DNA of 64,000 nucleotides from Proales similis (lineage: Eukaryota; Rotifera; Eurotatoria; Ploima; Proalidae): NCBI GenBank assembly GCA_019059635.1, contig JAGVRJ010000008.1, forward strand, positions 62,001 to 126,000, in the 5' to 3' direction. The notes below the pieces were generated by a model. It had not been told where the DNA came from. It saw nothing but the letters and a program-made list of their open reading frames with translations, and searched no databases. Below are positions 11,788-23,302 of the stretch, piece by piece; position 1 is the first letter of the stretch; every line of letters begins with the position of its first letter. A program made the translations under genes and the position numbers.

Positions 11788-11826
11788 TTTTTCAATTCTT
11801 TAGCTTTTATTTCACTTATTAATGAA

Positions 11827-12381
11827 TCACAAAAAGGGCGACACAACAGACTTTACTGCGTCTGCTTGAACAGGTTTGAAGAAATCATAAACTGCAGATA
11901 TGGCGCGCTTAATTTTGTCGAATATTATATTCAAAAAGTTTGAAATTGCGCTTCTGAACAACGATGGGTATTTTTCATGAATTAGGCCAGCACTCTTGCA
12001 TATTTTCTCCATCGAGACCATCATTTGCTCGCAGTTTTTCTCAAACTCAGGGTCTTTTAGCAGATGGGTGTTTTTGCGGAAAGAATCAATCTCAACTGTC
12101 AGTGTCAGCAAGATATTGCGTAGGACCTCGTTCACTTCTGGTCCGATATTTTTCTCCATGAAATCAATTGTCGACTTGTAAAGATCGTCAACACTCTGGA
12201 AAAACTCGTTTACATGGTTCTTTTCCGGCTTTCGATATAAATCGATTAGTTTTAGATAGGAGCATTTAGAACTGCGCCAGAGCAAGTTATATTGATCTTC
12301 AGTGTCTTTTCGACTGGGACCGTACAAATATTGACGCTTGATAGAAAGTTCGCTTGAATTCTCGCACATTTTTTTGGGCAT
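11827..12381 (-). CDS. Unrecognised helical protein, 184 residues
   Basis: Single exon starting MPKKMCENSSEL and ending VVSPFL. It is rich in charged and hydrophobic residues with helical spacing (EFFQSVDDLYKSTIDFMEKN, then LLTLTVEIDSFRKN) and has five cysteines. There is no signal peptide; the last ~45 residues (FLNIIFDKIKRAISAVYDFF) are amphipathic. I recognise no family. It is the upstream member of a tight same-strand pair with the gene starting at 11787, and is divergent from AP-1 gamma with 429 bp between. Confidence 0.6.
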   Translation of the reverse strand: MPKKMCENSSELSIKRQYLYGPSRKDTEDQYNLLWRSSKCSYLKLIDLYRKPEKNHVNEFFQSVDDLYKSTIDFMEKNIGPEVNEVLRNILLTLTVEIDSFRKNTHLLKDPEFEKNCEQMMVSMEKICKSAGLIHEKYPSLFRSAISNFLNIIFDKIKRAISAVYDFFKPVQADAVKSVVSPFL

Positions 12382-12810
12382 TCAGAGCCAATTGCTGGGC
12401 AAAACATATAAATGCAATTCATTTGGTTCCAATCCCATTTCAGTCTAAATTTAGACAGGGCGAAGAGTTTGACTTTTAAGAGATTTCTCTTTTCTTAATT
12501 CTATTTCATTCCTTCCATTTTATTCCGGCACGGGAGATTAGCGAAAGAGAGAAGAAAAAAATTTGGCGATGAGGCTGAACCTGAATAATTTAGATTATGA
12601 TGAAATTGAGCGAATTATTCTCTCTCTTTCAAATGCGACGAGATGCAAAATGAGACGACCGCGCATACTTGCGGCGCTCGGTCGCTCTTGTTCTAATGCG
12701 TGTGCATGTATAAGCGGCATCGTATATCTTAGCTTTTTAAGGTGTTTTTAGAATTGTGATAGAAAACAAGACCAGAGCATAAACACAAACCAATCAAGCG
12801 GCAAGAGAGG
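12382..12810. other. Divergent spacer before AP-1 gamma
   Basis: Presumed shared promoter region. An acceptor-like TGTTTTTAG at about 12742-12750 precedes the AP-1 gamma start. No gene is seen. Confidence 0.45.
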
Positions 12811-15800
12811 ATGCAAGTGTTCGAGACGATCGAGAATAAAGTAGCGGGCGCGTTTGACCAGTTGGGCATCAAGTTTACGCCTTCATCCCAGCGGCTGCGA
12901 GACCTGATCAGGCAGATAAGAGCAGCCAAAACAGCTGCTGAAGAACGAGAGGTGATAAATAAAGAGTGCGCGCTCATAAGAGACTCGTTTAGAGTTGAGG
13001 ACGCGACCTGGCGGTGTCGTAATGTCGCCAAGCTGCTCTACATATACATGCTTGGCTATCCGGCTCATTTCGGCCAACTTGAATGTCTCAAACTTGTAGC
13101 CGGTCCTCGCTATACCGACAAGCGCATTGGCTACTTGGGCGTGATGCTTCTTTTGGACGAGCGCCAAGACGTTCATCTCCTGGTCACTCAAAGTCTTAAA
13201 AAGTAAGCTAATCTTTGGCTTCGGGTTTTTATCAAGGCAACTTTAAAACGTTCGATTCAAAAGCGATTTAACCAATTCCAACCAGTACATAGCCGGCCTT
13301 GCTCTGTGTACATTGGGCTCAATACTATCCAATGAAATGAGTCGCGATCTAGCCGTGGATGTGGAAAAAATCATAAAAAATGGAAACCCGTACTTGAAAA
13401 AGAAAGCGGTCCTCTGCGCTATTCGAATAATCCGCAAAGTACCCGAGCTGATGGAAATTTACGTTCCCTGCGTGCGCAATTTGCTTAACGAAAAGAACCA
13501 CGGAGTGCTCATGGGTGCCATGGGTCTGATAACTGAAATGTGCAAGAGAAGCCCCGATATACTGGTTCATTTCAAAAAGGTAAACTGATCTTTACTAATT
13601 TTTCCAAACCAGTCTTTGTTTAAAATATGCATTAAAACCCTCTTGGTGCTCGATCAGGTTCAGGTAATGGCCCGTTTCGACTATTTCGATTGCCCTTCCA
13701 TCCCTCATTAGTTCGAGCTAATCTAACTGATCGAAATAACGCTTATAATCAATTCTGTTTATTTACGTGAACGTGTCCACAGTTTGCTAAATGAAACAAT
13801 CCGCTTTTAGTTGGTTCCGAATTTGGTTCGAATCTTGAAGAACTTGATTCTTACCGGATACAGTCCTGATCATGACGTGTCTGGCATCAGCGATCCATTT
13901 CTTCAAGTCAAGATACTTCGCTTGCTCCGAATTTTGGGTAAAAATGACGCCGAAACGAGCGAGCAGATGAACGACATTTTGGCTCAGGTTTTTACTCTTT
14001 GCTCCTTACTTTCAACCGACAAGAATATCATAAGTCTAATGATCTTTAATTTTAAGGTCTGCACAAACACCGAAAGCAGCAAGAACGCCGGCAATGCCAT
14101 ACTGTACGAAACAGTGCTCACAATTACAGACATTAAATCCGAGCCAGCTCTTCGGGTAAGCTTTTTAATTAAAAATTCGAATTCGGCAAGAAGAACTAAT
14201 CTGCTTACGAACGATAGGTTCTGGCAATTAACATTCTCGGGCGTTTTCTGTTGAACACAGACAAAAACATTCGGTAGGGTTGGCATATTTTAAAGTTTTA
14301 AGATTGATTGCTAAATGAGTGAATGAATTGAAGGTACGTGGCCTTAAACACACTTTTAAAAGTGGTGGCCGTGGATTTGAACTCAATTCAACGGCATCGA
14401 TCGACCATTGTCGAGTGTCTCAAAGATCCGGATGTATCCATAAAGCGAAGAGCGATGGAGCTTTGCTTTTGTCTCATAAACAAAAGCAACGTGGTTGAAA
14501 TGACTCAAGAGCTGATGGAGTTTTTGGCGAGTTGCGAGCCCGAGTTTAAGGGCGACTGCTCGTCAGACATGTTCATCGCATTGGAAAAGTACGCGCCCAG
14601 TCGTAATTGGCATATCGATCAGATGATGAGAATATTGAAGACTGCCGGAAATTATATTCGCGATGGCATTGTGTTTAGTTTCATAACGCTCATTTCAAAT
14701 ATGGACGACTTTCAGATCTACGCGATGAAAAAGCTGGTGATGTTGGTCAAAGATGACATAACTCAACAGCCGCTTGTTCAGGTAGCTACTTGGTGCATCG
14801 GAGAGTACGGTGATCAATACTTTTCAAACACCGCAAACGGAGGCGAAGAAGAGCAGCTCAGCAAACAGCAAATTTTAGACCTGCTCATCAAAATTCTCAA
14901 TTACAATGCAGGGCATTTATCAACCCGTCAGTACGCCATCAATGCTCTTGTCAAACTTTCCACTCGATTTCCAGATCTGAAAGATTCAATTCAATCAATA
15001 ATGTCAATTTATGGCTGCAACATGAATCTAGAGCTTCAGCAGAGAGCAGTTGAATACAACTCCGTGCTCAGGAACTTTCCAGCAATGCGCGATGGCCTAT
15101 TCGAACAGATGCCTGTACTGGAGATGAAAGCTGCAGCGACAGTTGCAACCGAATTTGAAGATGAAGAAGGCGACGTAGATGAGCCCAAGTCACAAGTCGG
15201 AACGTCTTCAGGTTTAATTGATATTTTTGACGATGCTTCGGCTGTGCCGGCTACTAAACCAACAACGGCCGCAGAATCTAATGACCTGCTGGACCTCATG
15301 ATGGGAGGTCCTTCGTTAACCAATAACAGTCAAACTTCGCCAGTAGTTAATCAAGGCCAAACGACCACCGCAGATATTTTGGACTTGTTTGGAGGTCCGT
15401 CTGAGCCCAGTGGCAACGTGCAGAAAAGCATCGATCCCTTAAACGATTTGCTGGGCTTGGGCCAATCGGACAGTGGCATTGCCAGTAAACCAAGTGTTCC
15501 ATCTCGTCCGAATGAAGATTTCCTGGGCATGTTCGGTTCTGCACAGTCAGCTTCTACAACAACAAACACTTCGGCCGTGAACCGAAGTGATAAACCCAGT
15601 AGAATAGTTGCGTACGACAAAAACGAGGTCAAAATAACATTGGAGCCGAGTCGTGAACAAGCAATCAACAATCAACAGCAGCATGAGATAATCATGCGAG
15701 CGAACAATTCGAGTCTGATGAGCACAGTCGAAGACTTTTTATTTAGCGCTGCAGTGCCCAAGACCATGCAAATGAATCTATTGCCACCTAACTCGAGCTC

Positions 15801-16019
15801 TATATCTCCCTTGGACACTCTCAGTCAGAATATGAGCATTCAGAATACCAAACAAGTAAGTTTATTGTTGATTATTGCCCTCCAGAAATTCGACTATTTT
15901 AACCATTCAAATAAAAGGAAAAGCTCAAACTGCGCATGAAAGTCTCTTACAAAATAGACGGCGTTGCATATCAGGATCAGTTCGATGTTTCAAACTTTCC
16001 GGCCGATTTCTTTTCATAG
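12811..16019 (+). CDS. AP1G1: AP-1 complex subunit gamma (gamma-adaptin)
   Basis: Large subunit of the AP-1 clathrin adaptor at trans-Golgi/endosomes. The trunk carries [78 protein letters not shown] and [20 protein letters not shown], followed by an acidic hinge with clathrin-box-like DLLDLM and DILDLF. A gamma-ear domain follows, starting [16 protein letters not shown], with [16 protein letters not shown]. The last exon (acceptor AAAAG near 15918) supplies [12 protein letters not shown] and [10 protein letters not shown], the normal end of the ear. It has about 30 extra residues before the family start ([17 protein letters not shown]), which are in frame with no nearer upstream start. Several introns end in AAG. 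Confidence 0.96.
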
Positions 16020-16417
16020 ACTCGAATAGTTAGTCTGAATCGCAGCGCTGCTTATTTATTATTATTATTACTATTATTTAAATTGCTGTCAGGTTTCGTA
16101 TTTATAAAAATCAATTTTGGACAATTACACCGCTTCCTCATCTACCGAATGGGCAAATTAACTAAACGTGCGATTGTGATCAGTTCTTCACTTTATATTA
16201 AGAAATTGAGGAAAAAAAAAAGACAAAATAAAAACACGACATGATGTGCGAAGGCTGAAGGAATCGAAGCCCATGATTCAAGAAAGAAAAGAAACAACAT
16301 GATTTGCTTGATGTTGATTTCAAATCTATTTTGGGTCAATAACTTTGTTATATTACAAGATTACTATCTTGAACAGCGAATCGGCAATTTCGATGACGAT
16401 GTCTGATAGAGCGCAGG
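16020..16417. other. Convergent 3' spacer, AP-1 gamma and AFG3L2
   Basis: The two genes end facing each other. AATAAA occurs at about 16226-16232. Nothing else is visible. Confidence 0.5.
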
Positions 16418-19307
16418 CTACTTTGATTCTTTTTTCTCCTCCGCTTGCTTATTCCAACCTTGCAGACCCTTGGGCAACTCGATGTTTTCCTCGGCCGAAC
16501 CTTTTGGAGTTTGATAATTTGCTTTATTTGAAGAGGAAGGAATGAGCGAGCTGCGTTTAATTACCAGTTCCTTCGACAAATTCTTCATAGGTGGTCTTTT
16601 CTTTGAATGGCCTAGCGCCTAATAGTTCAATCATATCGTCTCTACTAAGCACTTCTCGCTCGAGCAGACGCTTGGCGACCTAGCCACAAATGAATTGAAA
16701 TTGAATTATTGTGTAAGGCGGCCCAGCGGCATGTTACCTTCTCAATGTCTTCTTTATGGTCGCTCAAAAGTTTAAAAGTTCGGTTGAATGCTCCGTTGAT
16801 TATTTCCCGCACTTCTTCGTCTATAATTTGCGCCGTTTGTTCACTATAAGGTTTGTCAAAAGCCATTTCACCCGGTTGCGGAGTCTCAAACGAAACATTT
16901 CCGACTTTCTCGCTCATTCCGTAATGTACCACCTTGGCATTTAGATTAAATCAAGAGTTTGAGCATCCTAACGTTAGGGCCTTACTTGAGCGTAGGCAAG
17001 CTGAGTGACTTTGCGCAAGTCGTCTTGAGCTCCTGTGCTTATTTTATTGAAGAAGATTATTTCCGAAATACGGCCGCCCAGAGTCATGCACATTCGGTCA
17101 ATAAGCTGCTCTCGAGTGAACAGAAAAGCATCTCTGGGCAGATATTGCGCATAGCCCAGTCCTTTTCCACGGGGGATGATTGAGACTTTGAGTAGAGGCT
17201 CTGCGTATTGTAAGAACCATCCAGCAACGGCATGACCAGCTTCGTGATAGGCCACTGTCTTCTTCTCTTCGGGCTGAAGCACTTGGGTTTTCTTTTCCAT
17301 TCCGGCAATCACTCGTTCAATCGCGGCTTCGAAGTGTTTTATTAGAATGCTGTCGTTCAGATCGCGAGCAGCAATCAAGGCTGCTTCGTTGCACACGTTG
17401 GCTATGTCTGCTCCCGAAAATCCGGGCGTTAGAGCAGCGAGCTTGCGAGCGAGCTCTTCTTTGTTCAAGTCAGTTTTGAGTGACTTTAAATGAACTTTGA
17501 AAACGGATGCTCTGGATTTGAGCACTCGGTAAGTTTAAAGCCTTTTAGTTGAGTTTTCGTTGATCTTACCTTCCTTTTATGTCAGGAAGGCCAACATAAA
17601 TCTGGCGATCAAATCTGCCGGGACGTAGAAGAGCTGGATCGAGAACATCAACACGATTGGTAGCAGCCATCACGATGACGTTCGATTGGGCCGAAGAGAA
17701 GCCGTCCATTTCGACAAGCAGCTGATTCAATGTGTTCTCTTGTTCACTTTGCCCGCCAAAGTTTCTTCCGCCTCGCTTTCTTCCGATCGCGTCTATTTCG
17801 TCGATAAACAAAATACAAGGCGAGTTCTTTCGCGCAGTGGCAAACATGTCTCGAACACGTGATGGACCAACGCCAACGAACATCTCCAAAAATTCGGAAC
17901 CTGACACTGTGATAAACGGCACACCAGCTTCTCCGGCAGTGGCTTTTGCCAAGAGCGTTTTACCAGTTCCTGGTGGGCCAGTCAATAGTGAACCCTTAAT
18001 ATCATCGATCACTTAGACGATTTTTTCTAGACCAGATATGCTGAAAACTACCTTGGGAATCTTGGCTCCGAGTTTGGTATATTGGTCTGGATTCTTAAGA
18101 AAATTGACAAACTCCATAATTTCAATCTTGGCTTCCTCGCATCCAGCCACGTCTCTTTGCGAAATTTTTTTTTTCAAGAGCATATGAGCTGAAACATGAT
18201 CGAACATACTTGAAAGTGACTCCAGTGTTCTCTTTGATTATGCGAGCGGTTGACTGTCCAAAGCCAAAGAGACCCCCACGAGCCCCACCTGCGCCAGGTC
18301 GACCTGGTGCTCCAAGGGCACCGCCTAGACCACTCATGCCTCTGCGCATCATGTAAAATATGAAAGCGATCGGCAGAACCCAGACTGCAACATTGACCAA
18401 AGTCATTCTAAATCAGGATGGAGAAGTTGATTGAGTAAAAACAAATAGAACCGGCTAGATTACAGATCTGCTTCGTCCTTGTAGAGAGTGGAAACGAAAT
18501 TGGGACTTGTTGTCTCAATGCCCATTTCGGATTGAGAAGTCTCAAGATTTCGCTCGAGGGCATCAACACTTCCGATGTTGAACCAGGGAGTTTTCTTCAA
18601 CCCAGCAGAAAAATAAAGAAAACCGAAATAATGAGAAAAATCGAAAAAAATCAACTATTTACCTGCTCAGGATGCTTTAGGATTACTCGGACCCATTTTT
18701 TGTTGACTACTTCAAGGCGACTGACTTGGTTCTTGCTCAGGTAATCATTCACAAAGTCACGCCAGGTGATTTGCTTGTAGCTTTCATTGAAAAAAGAAAT
18801 GGCCATAATGATGGCCAGACCAGCAGTGAAGTAAATGAAGTTTTTCTGCTGTTGGCCTTGTCTATTGGAGAAGCAAGATTGAGGGCTAGCCCAATGTTGA
18901 GTCTCCTCAAAAATGCTTACTTTTCATTGTCAGAGCTGGAACTTCCACCGGAACCTCCGAGTTTCTTGGTGAAGTCAAAACCGCCGCTTTCCTTTGAGCT
19001 CTTCTGGTCGGCGGCCGGCTTCTTAGAGCCCGGGAAATACTTCTCAAATCCTTTGGGCGAATCATTGAGAACAATTGAGTCTAAAATTGTTGGGCTCTTC
19101 CATTTTATTGCTGACGTAGCAGCTCTTGATTGATTTGAATACTTTTAAGTAAAATTGAAGATAAAGATTGGAAGTATGGAACCAAATTGAATACCAAGAT
19201 TGACTTACTTGTCGTCCATAGACATTCCAGATTTGCTTAGCAAGGCGAGCAATAGCAAGCTGTTCTCGCCTCGACAAGTTCGCTCTGAGCATGCACAGAG
19301 AAGTCAT
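16418..19307 (-). CDS. AFG3L2: Mitochondrial m-AAA protease subunit, AFG3L2-type
   Basis: Inner-membrane ATP-dependent zinc protease for protein quality control. A presequence-like start [16 protein letters not shown] is followed by a [11 protein letters not shown] segment and a Gly/Ser linker ([12 protein letters not shown]). Two membrane segments flank the intermembrane-space domain (about 18850-18790 and 18400-18345). The AAA domain has Walker A GPPGTGKT, Walker [13 protein letters not shown] and the second region of homology; the M41 zinc site is [11 protein letters not shown]. The tail is EEFVEGT, then, after a small intron, [20 protein letters not shown]. The alternative start at 19292 is possible. 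Human AFG3L2 has the same C-terminal EEFVEGTG and WNKE elements, which supports AFG3L2 over SPG7. Confidence 0.95.
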
Positions 19308-19952
19308 GAGATATTCTATTTGGCAAATGAAATGGGAAAATTCAAGCGAGCTCATTTAAACGAGGGCAATAAGTTGCTGAAATATTTCATCATTCTGACT
19401 GAAATATATTTAAAACGACCATCTAATCCAAGTGGTCTACGGCAATAAAAACTTAAATGTAGTCGACTCTGGAAGTAGCTGTTTGGCAGTTATGAAATTT
19501 TGGAGCAAAAGGCGAACAAAATTGATGCAATGATGTAACAGGGCTGAGGCAAACATCATCGCACTTGGCCACTGCATTCATAGCGCACAAATGAATTGCA
19601 AAAGAAACTGGCTGATTGCATTTTTATATAATCAGCTGAGTCGCCGAAAATGCGTAGTTAGACTGATGCAAATGACTAGATTTGGAGCGTTCATCAAAAG
19701 CTTTAACTATTTTTCTAGCAATGCAAAGAGCTTAATAAGTTCAAGTCTCTCTGCCGGTTTACACCCATTTCCCTCCGTTTTTCAAGAATAATGACAGAAA
19801 CAGCGATACCCAAGTTTGACTAATAAAAAGGCCTCGAATGTTTTAAGCTACTTTTTTGTTGCTGCTGGGAAGCAAGATCCAATAAATGTCGATTAAACTC
19901 TTCCGTCGAGTAAAATCAGATTTACATGAAAACTATATGAAAAAAATTTAGT
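19308..19952. other. Spacer between AFG3L2 and KIF17
   Basis: Upstream region of AFG3L2 and 3' region of KIF17, both minus strand. No gene is recognised. Confidence 0.45.
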
Positions 19953-22395
19953 TTAAAAGTCACGTCGGTTAGCACGAAATCCATTTGTCGATGAGGTTCC
20001 ACTCTTCAAATCTTGTGTTTGGTTTAGAAGCTCATTCTGACGCCTGGTTTTAAAGTAGTCAGAGCCGGAAAATTGAGAGTTTTCCAACTTGAGTCTGTAT
20101 CGGTCGATTTCAGGCTCTCTAGTCACAGGCATTGGCGCTTCAATCATGGTTTTCTGACGCCGCAGATGAAGACCCGCGGTGGTAGGCCTTTCCAGCTGGC
20201 GATGATAGCCTCCATTCATTTCTTCAACTTCGTCGACCATTTGACCCTCGCTGCCCATTGATGGCAAAGAGAGCTTTTCTCTTCGGAGCTCAGGCAGTGC
20301 CCAGTCCTCAGTTTCTTCGCGCCATCTTGCCTGACTGCGAATCTTGTCGATATTGTAGTAGTTGCAGTCACGGGGTATTACATGCTGAACGGTCTGCATT
20401 ATCTGCTGCACTAGCTTGAGCTGGCAGTCTTGTCTTCTTATTGTGTCCAGATATTGTTCGCGTTCCTGTTCGAATTCGCGCTGCAAATCGTTTACCTCGG
20501 CCTGGAGAAATTTATTTTTCTGCTGTTCACGTTCGAGCTGTTTTGTTTTGTACTGAACTTCGTCTTGAATCGTGTCGTAAACTCTCAGCATGAACTCGTC
20601 ATCGTCCTCGTTTTTGAATGACTCGGCCAAATATCGCCTACGCTGTTCGGCGTGCATTTTCTTTTTGCTTCGTCTCTTTTTCAGCTCTTCGTTATTGGCC
20701 TGCTCGCCACCGACCATCAACTCTTCAAGTTCGAGCAGCCTCTGCTGGACCTCTTCTCCCTGTGCTTGAATCGGCTTACGGCGGCCTTTCGCCGATTTGG
20801 TCGGTCGCGCTGTTGGAGCTCCGTCGTTTGCATCTTTTTCCAAATTGTGCATTTGGTTCTCGTATTGGCTCTGAACAGCATCCATCTGCTGCCTGAGCGC
20901 CTCTTTTCCAAGCTTCTCCTCTTCATACTGCCTTGTTATTTCCTGGATCTTTTGCTCGAACTCTTCGCGCAGCTTTTGCTTTTCTTCCTCAATTTGTTCA
21001 CGTCTCATTTCCATGCTCGAACGAGCCACAACCGGACCAGCACCGCCACCACCAAGTTGAGCTTTGAGAAGTTTTATCTCTTCTTGAAGCTGACGCAGCA
21101 TAGCGTCCTTCGGATCTTCGTTTATTCTTGGCTTGTTCTTTATGTCCTTGGCTCTGTTTGCGTAGCGAAGAGTACTCAAAGTCTCATCATAATTATCGGC
21201 CGCCGGCGAAACTGCCGCGATCATCAAAGTCTTTGTATTGCCGCCTAAAGAATCCTGTAGGAGACGCGTTAACTTTGAGTCACGGTACGGAATGTGCTTG
21301 GCCTTTCCATCGACCAAAGCCGAAATGACGTTGCCAAGGGCCGACAGTGACAGATTGATTTTTGTTGCCTCTTTAAGTCGATCGCCAGTAGCACCTGTTT
21401 TAGTCTGTCGCTCAGAGCCAGCCAAGTCGACCAAATTGAGCTTGCCGACTCTATAATGCTCTTCGTTCGAATCGTCACGTTCGCACATCTCAACGTTGAT
21501 CGTAAATATGGAATGACTTCGGGAAGAGTCGGCGTTCATCAATGTTGCACCAGTGCTTCTATTTTTATTGCCTTTGTCCATCAGCCTTTCACATTCGGTC
21601 ACATTTTTGCACTCATGACAAGAGAGCCCGCTCACGTAAACGCCCTTTTCTGGATGCTCCTGACAAGCAAATGAAATTTGAATGCTCCAACCGACTTTTA
21701 ACGGTTGACTTACGTGCATTTCAAGCGTATTTTTATACTCCTTGCTAAGCAGGTCGCGAATGTTCTCGTTGTAGATTTCAAGATATGAGGCACGAATCAG
21801 ATATTTTTTGGATGTGTCGATCGAAATTGCTTCGAAAATGTGCTGTGAAACGAATAGAAAGTCGCCGATCTGCTTAATGATGCTTTAACTCGACGTACCT
21901 CAAACGCCCTAGGTATGATGCCTTTCTGGGCCGAGTTTTCTTTGATGCCTTGCATTGTAAATGATTTACCGCAGCCGGTTTGACCATAGGCGAACACGGT
22001 TCCATTGTAGCCTTCACAGACCTGGATGGTCATGCAGGGATAAAACAAGACGGGAAGACCGAGTCTTGATGGCCTCAAGCTTACACTTTCAACCAGGGAG
22101 AAGCCGACATCGTTGTAGATGGTTTCTGTGCAAGAGTCGGTGCCGTATGAGCCGTCGAAAGTGAAGCGTTTAGGCGGCGATTTTGAATCTTCAGGGTTAA
22201 TGAGCTCCACTTGGTTTTTAGCTGAATCAACTCGAATAATCTCCTGATCGACACGCACAAAATTAGAGTAAATAGGAAATGACCGTGAGAAATTAAAACA
22301 CATAACAAGCAACGTACTACACATTTAAGACCCTTTTCCCGCTGGTTCATCGGTCGACATCGCACCACAACTTTGACCGACTCGCTAGACGCCAT
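19953..22395 (-). CDS. KIF17: Kinesin-2 homodimeric motor, KIF17/OSM-3
   Basis: Plus-end motor for intraflagellar transport and ciliary cargo. It opens [18 protein letters not shown], almost the human KIF17 start. The motor domain shows [18 protein letters not shown] (P-loop with Cys), [17 protein letters not shown] (switch I), [18 protein letters not shown] (switch II) and [19 protein letters not shown]. The KIF17-typical [16 protein letters not shown] neck, coiled coils (20 kb region, many E/K/Q heptads) and a tail ending FRANRRDF follow. Introns of about 50-70 nt interrupt the motor. An acceptor-like TTCTGTTTAG on the minus strand ends 8 nt before the ATG. It implies this animal has IFT cilia. 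Confidence 0.96.
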
Positions 22396-23302
22396 TACTC
22401 GGTCTAAACAGAAAGCAAAAGGCTCGTTTAGAAACAGTATTGAGTTTGAGTTATGTAATAAAAGAAAGAGGGCAAAGTCGAACTAGAAGCCTCTGGTCCT
22501 CGGGAATTTTTAAAGCAAATTATTTAGGGAAACAAGAATCAATAATTTCTTGAAATTGAGCATAATCTCAATTTGCATCAGTCGAAATAAAAGTAAATAA
22601 ATTGTCTCGGTAGCTCTTTGGTGGTAGTCAGCACACGATTAGCTGAGGAACAAAGCCCTCAACAATCGGCAGCCATACACACGGCCAAAAGAAGTGCCTG
22701 GTCAACAGAGGCAGAGGAGAAAGGAGGAGGTACTTGGCATTTGAATGAAGTTTACAAAATTCGCCAACTGGAGCGAATGATTTAGCTTGGCTTCACCTGC
22801 CAACTTAATCGGAGGGACGAACCGAGGCGTTCAGGTTAACATTTGCACGCTGTTTCCATTGGTTACATAACAGAGTCAAAACTTGAAGAGAAGCAGGCAA
22901 CAAACTTGGAGCAAATCAGCGCTTGAGTGAGCTAGTGAGTTTGTTTATGCCTGATCGCTTTCAAGTCGCCCTCGAGCCTCTCAAAGTGTCGATATGCATT
23001 TTAGCCGTTTGCATTCGAGCAGTCCTTCTGCTGCTACTCGTCGCAGCTCTCTGATTTATTCCCTCTCACTTCATTCGCTTCAGGCTATTTAATTGAATTT
23101 ATTTTATTTAAACGTCCATGTGAGCATAAATACATTTGTTCGTTAGTTAATTAAGATTACAGCTATTATGTGAAATATATCATTATATTCTTATCTGATC
23201 GAAGTCATTTGTTTGATGCTTTTGACAGAAATCAAAAAAAAAATTAATTGAAAATTAAGAGAATTAGATCAAAATTTTGTCGTAATCAAGTGAGAAAAAA
23301 AA
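22396..23302. other. Spacer between KIF17 and the first SUEL/CUB receptor
   Basis: About 900 bp upstream of KIF17 and past the 3' end of the receptor gene. It is AT-rich around 23090-23240, with AATAAA-like sequence. No gene is seen. Confidence 0.45.

Noticed and set aside
16557-16559. TAA taken as the AFG3L2 stop
   Set aside because: It lies in an intron: G|GTAATT is a donor and the conserved C-terminal tail (LPKGLQGWN) continues after ATAAAG, ending at 16418.
20618-21248. Long plus-strand frames over KIF17
   Set aside because: Antisense of the coiled-coil exon; codon bias of the sense gene explains the lack of stops.
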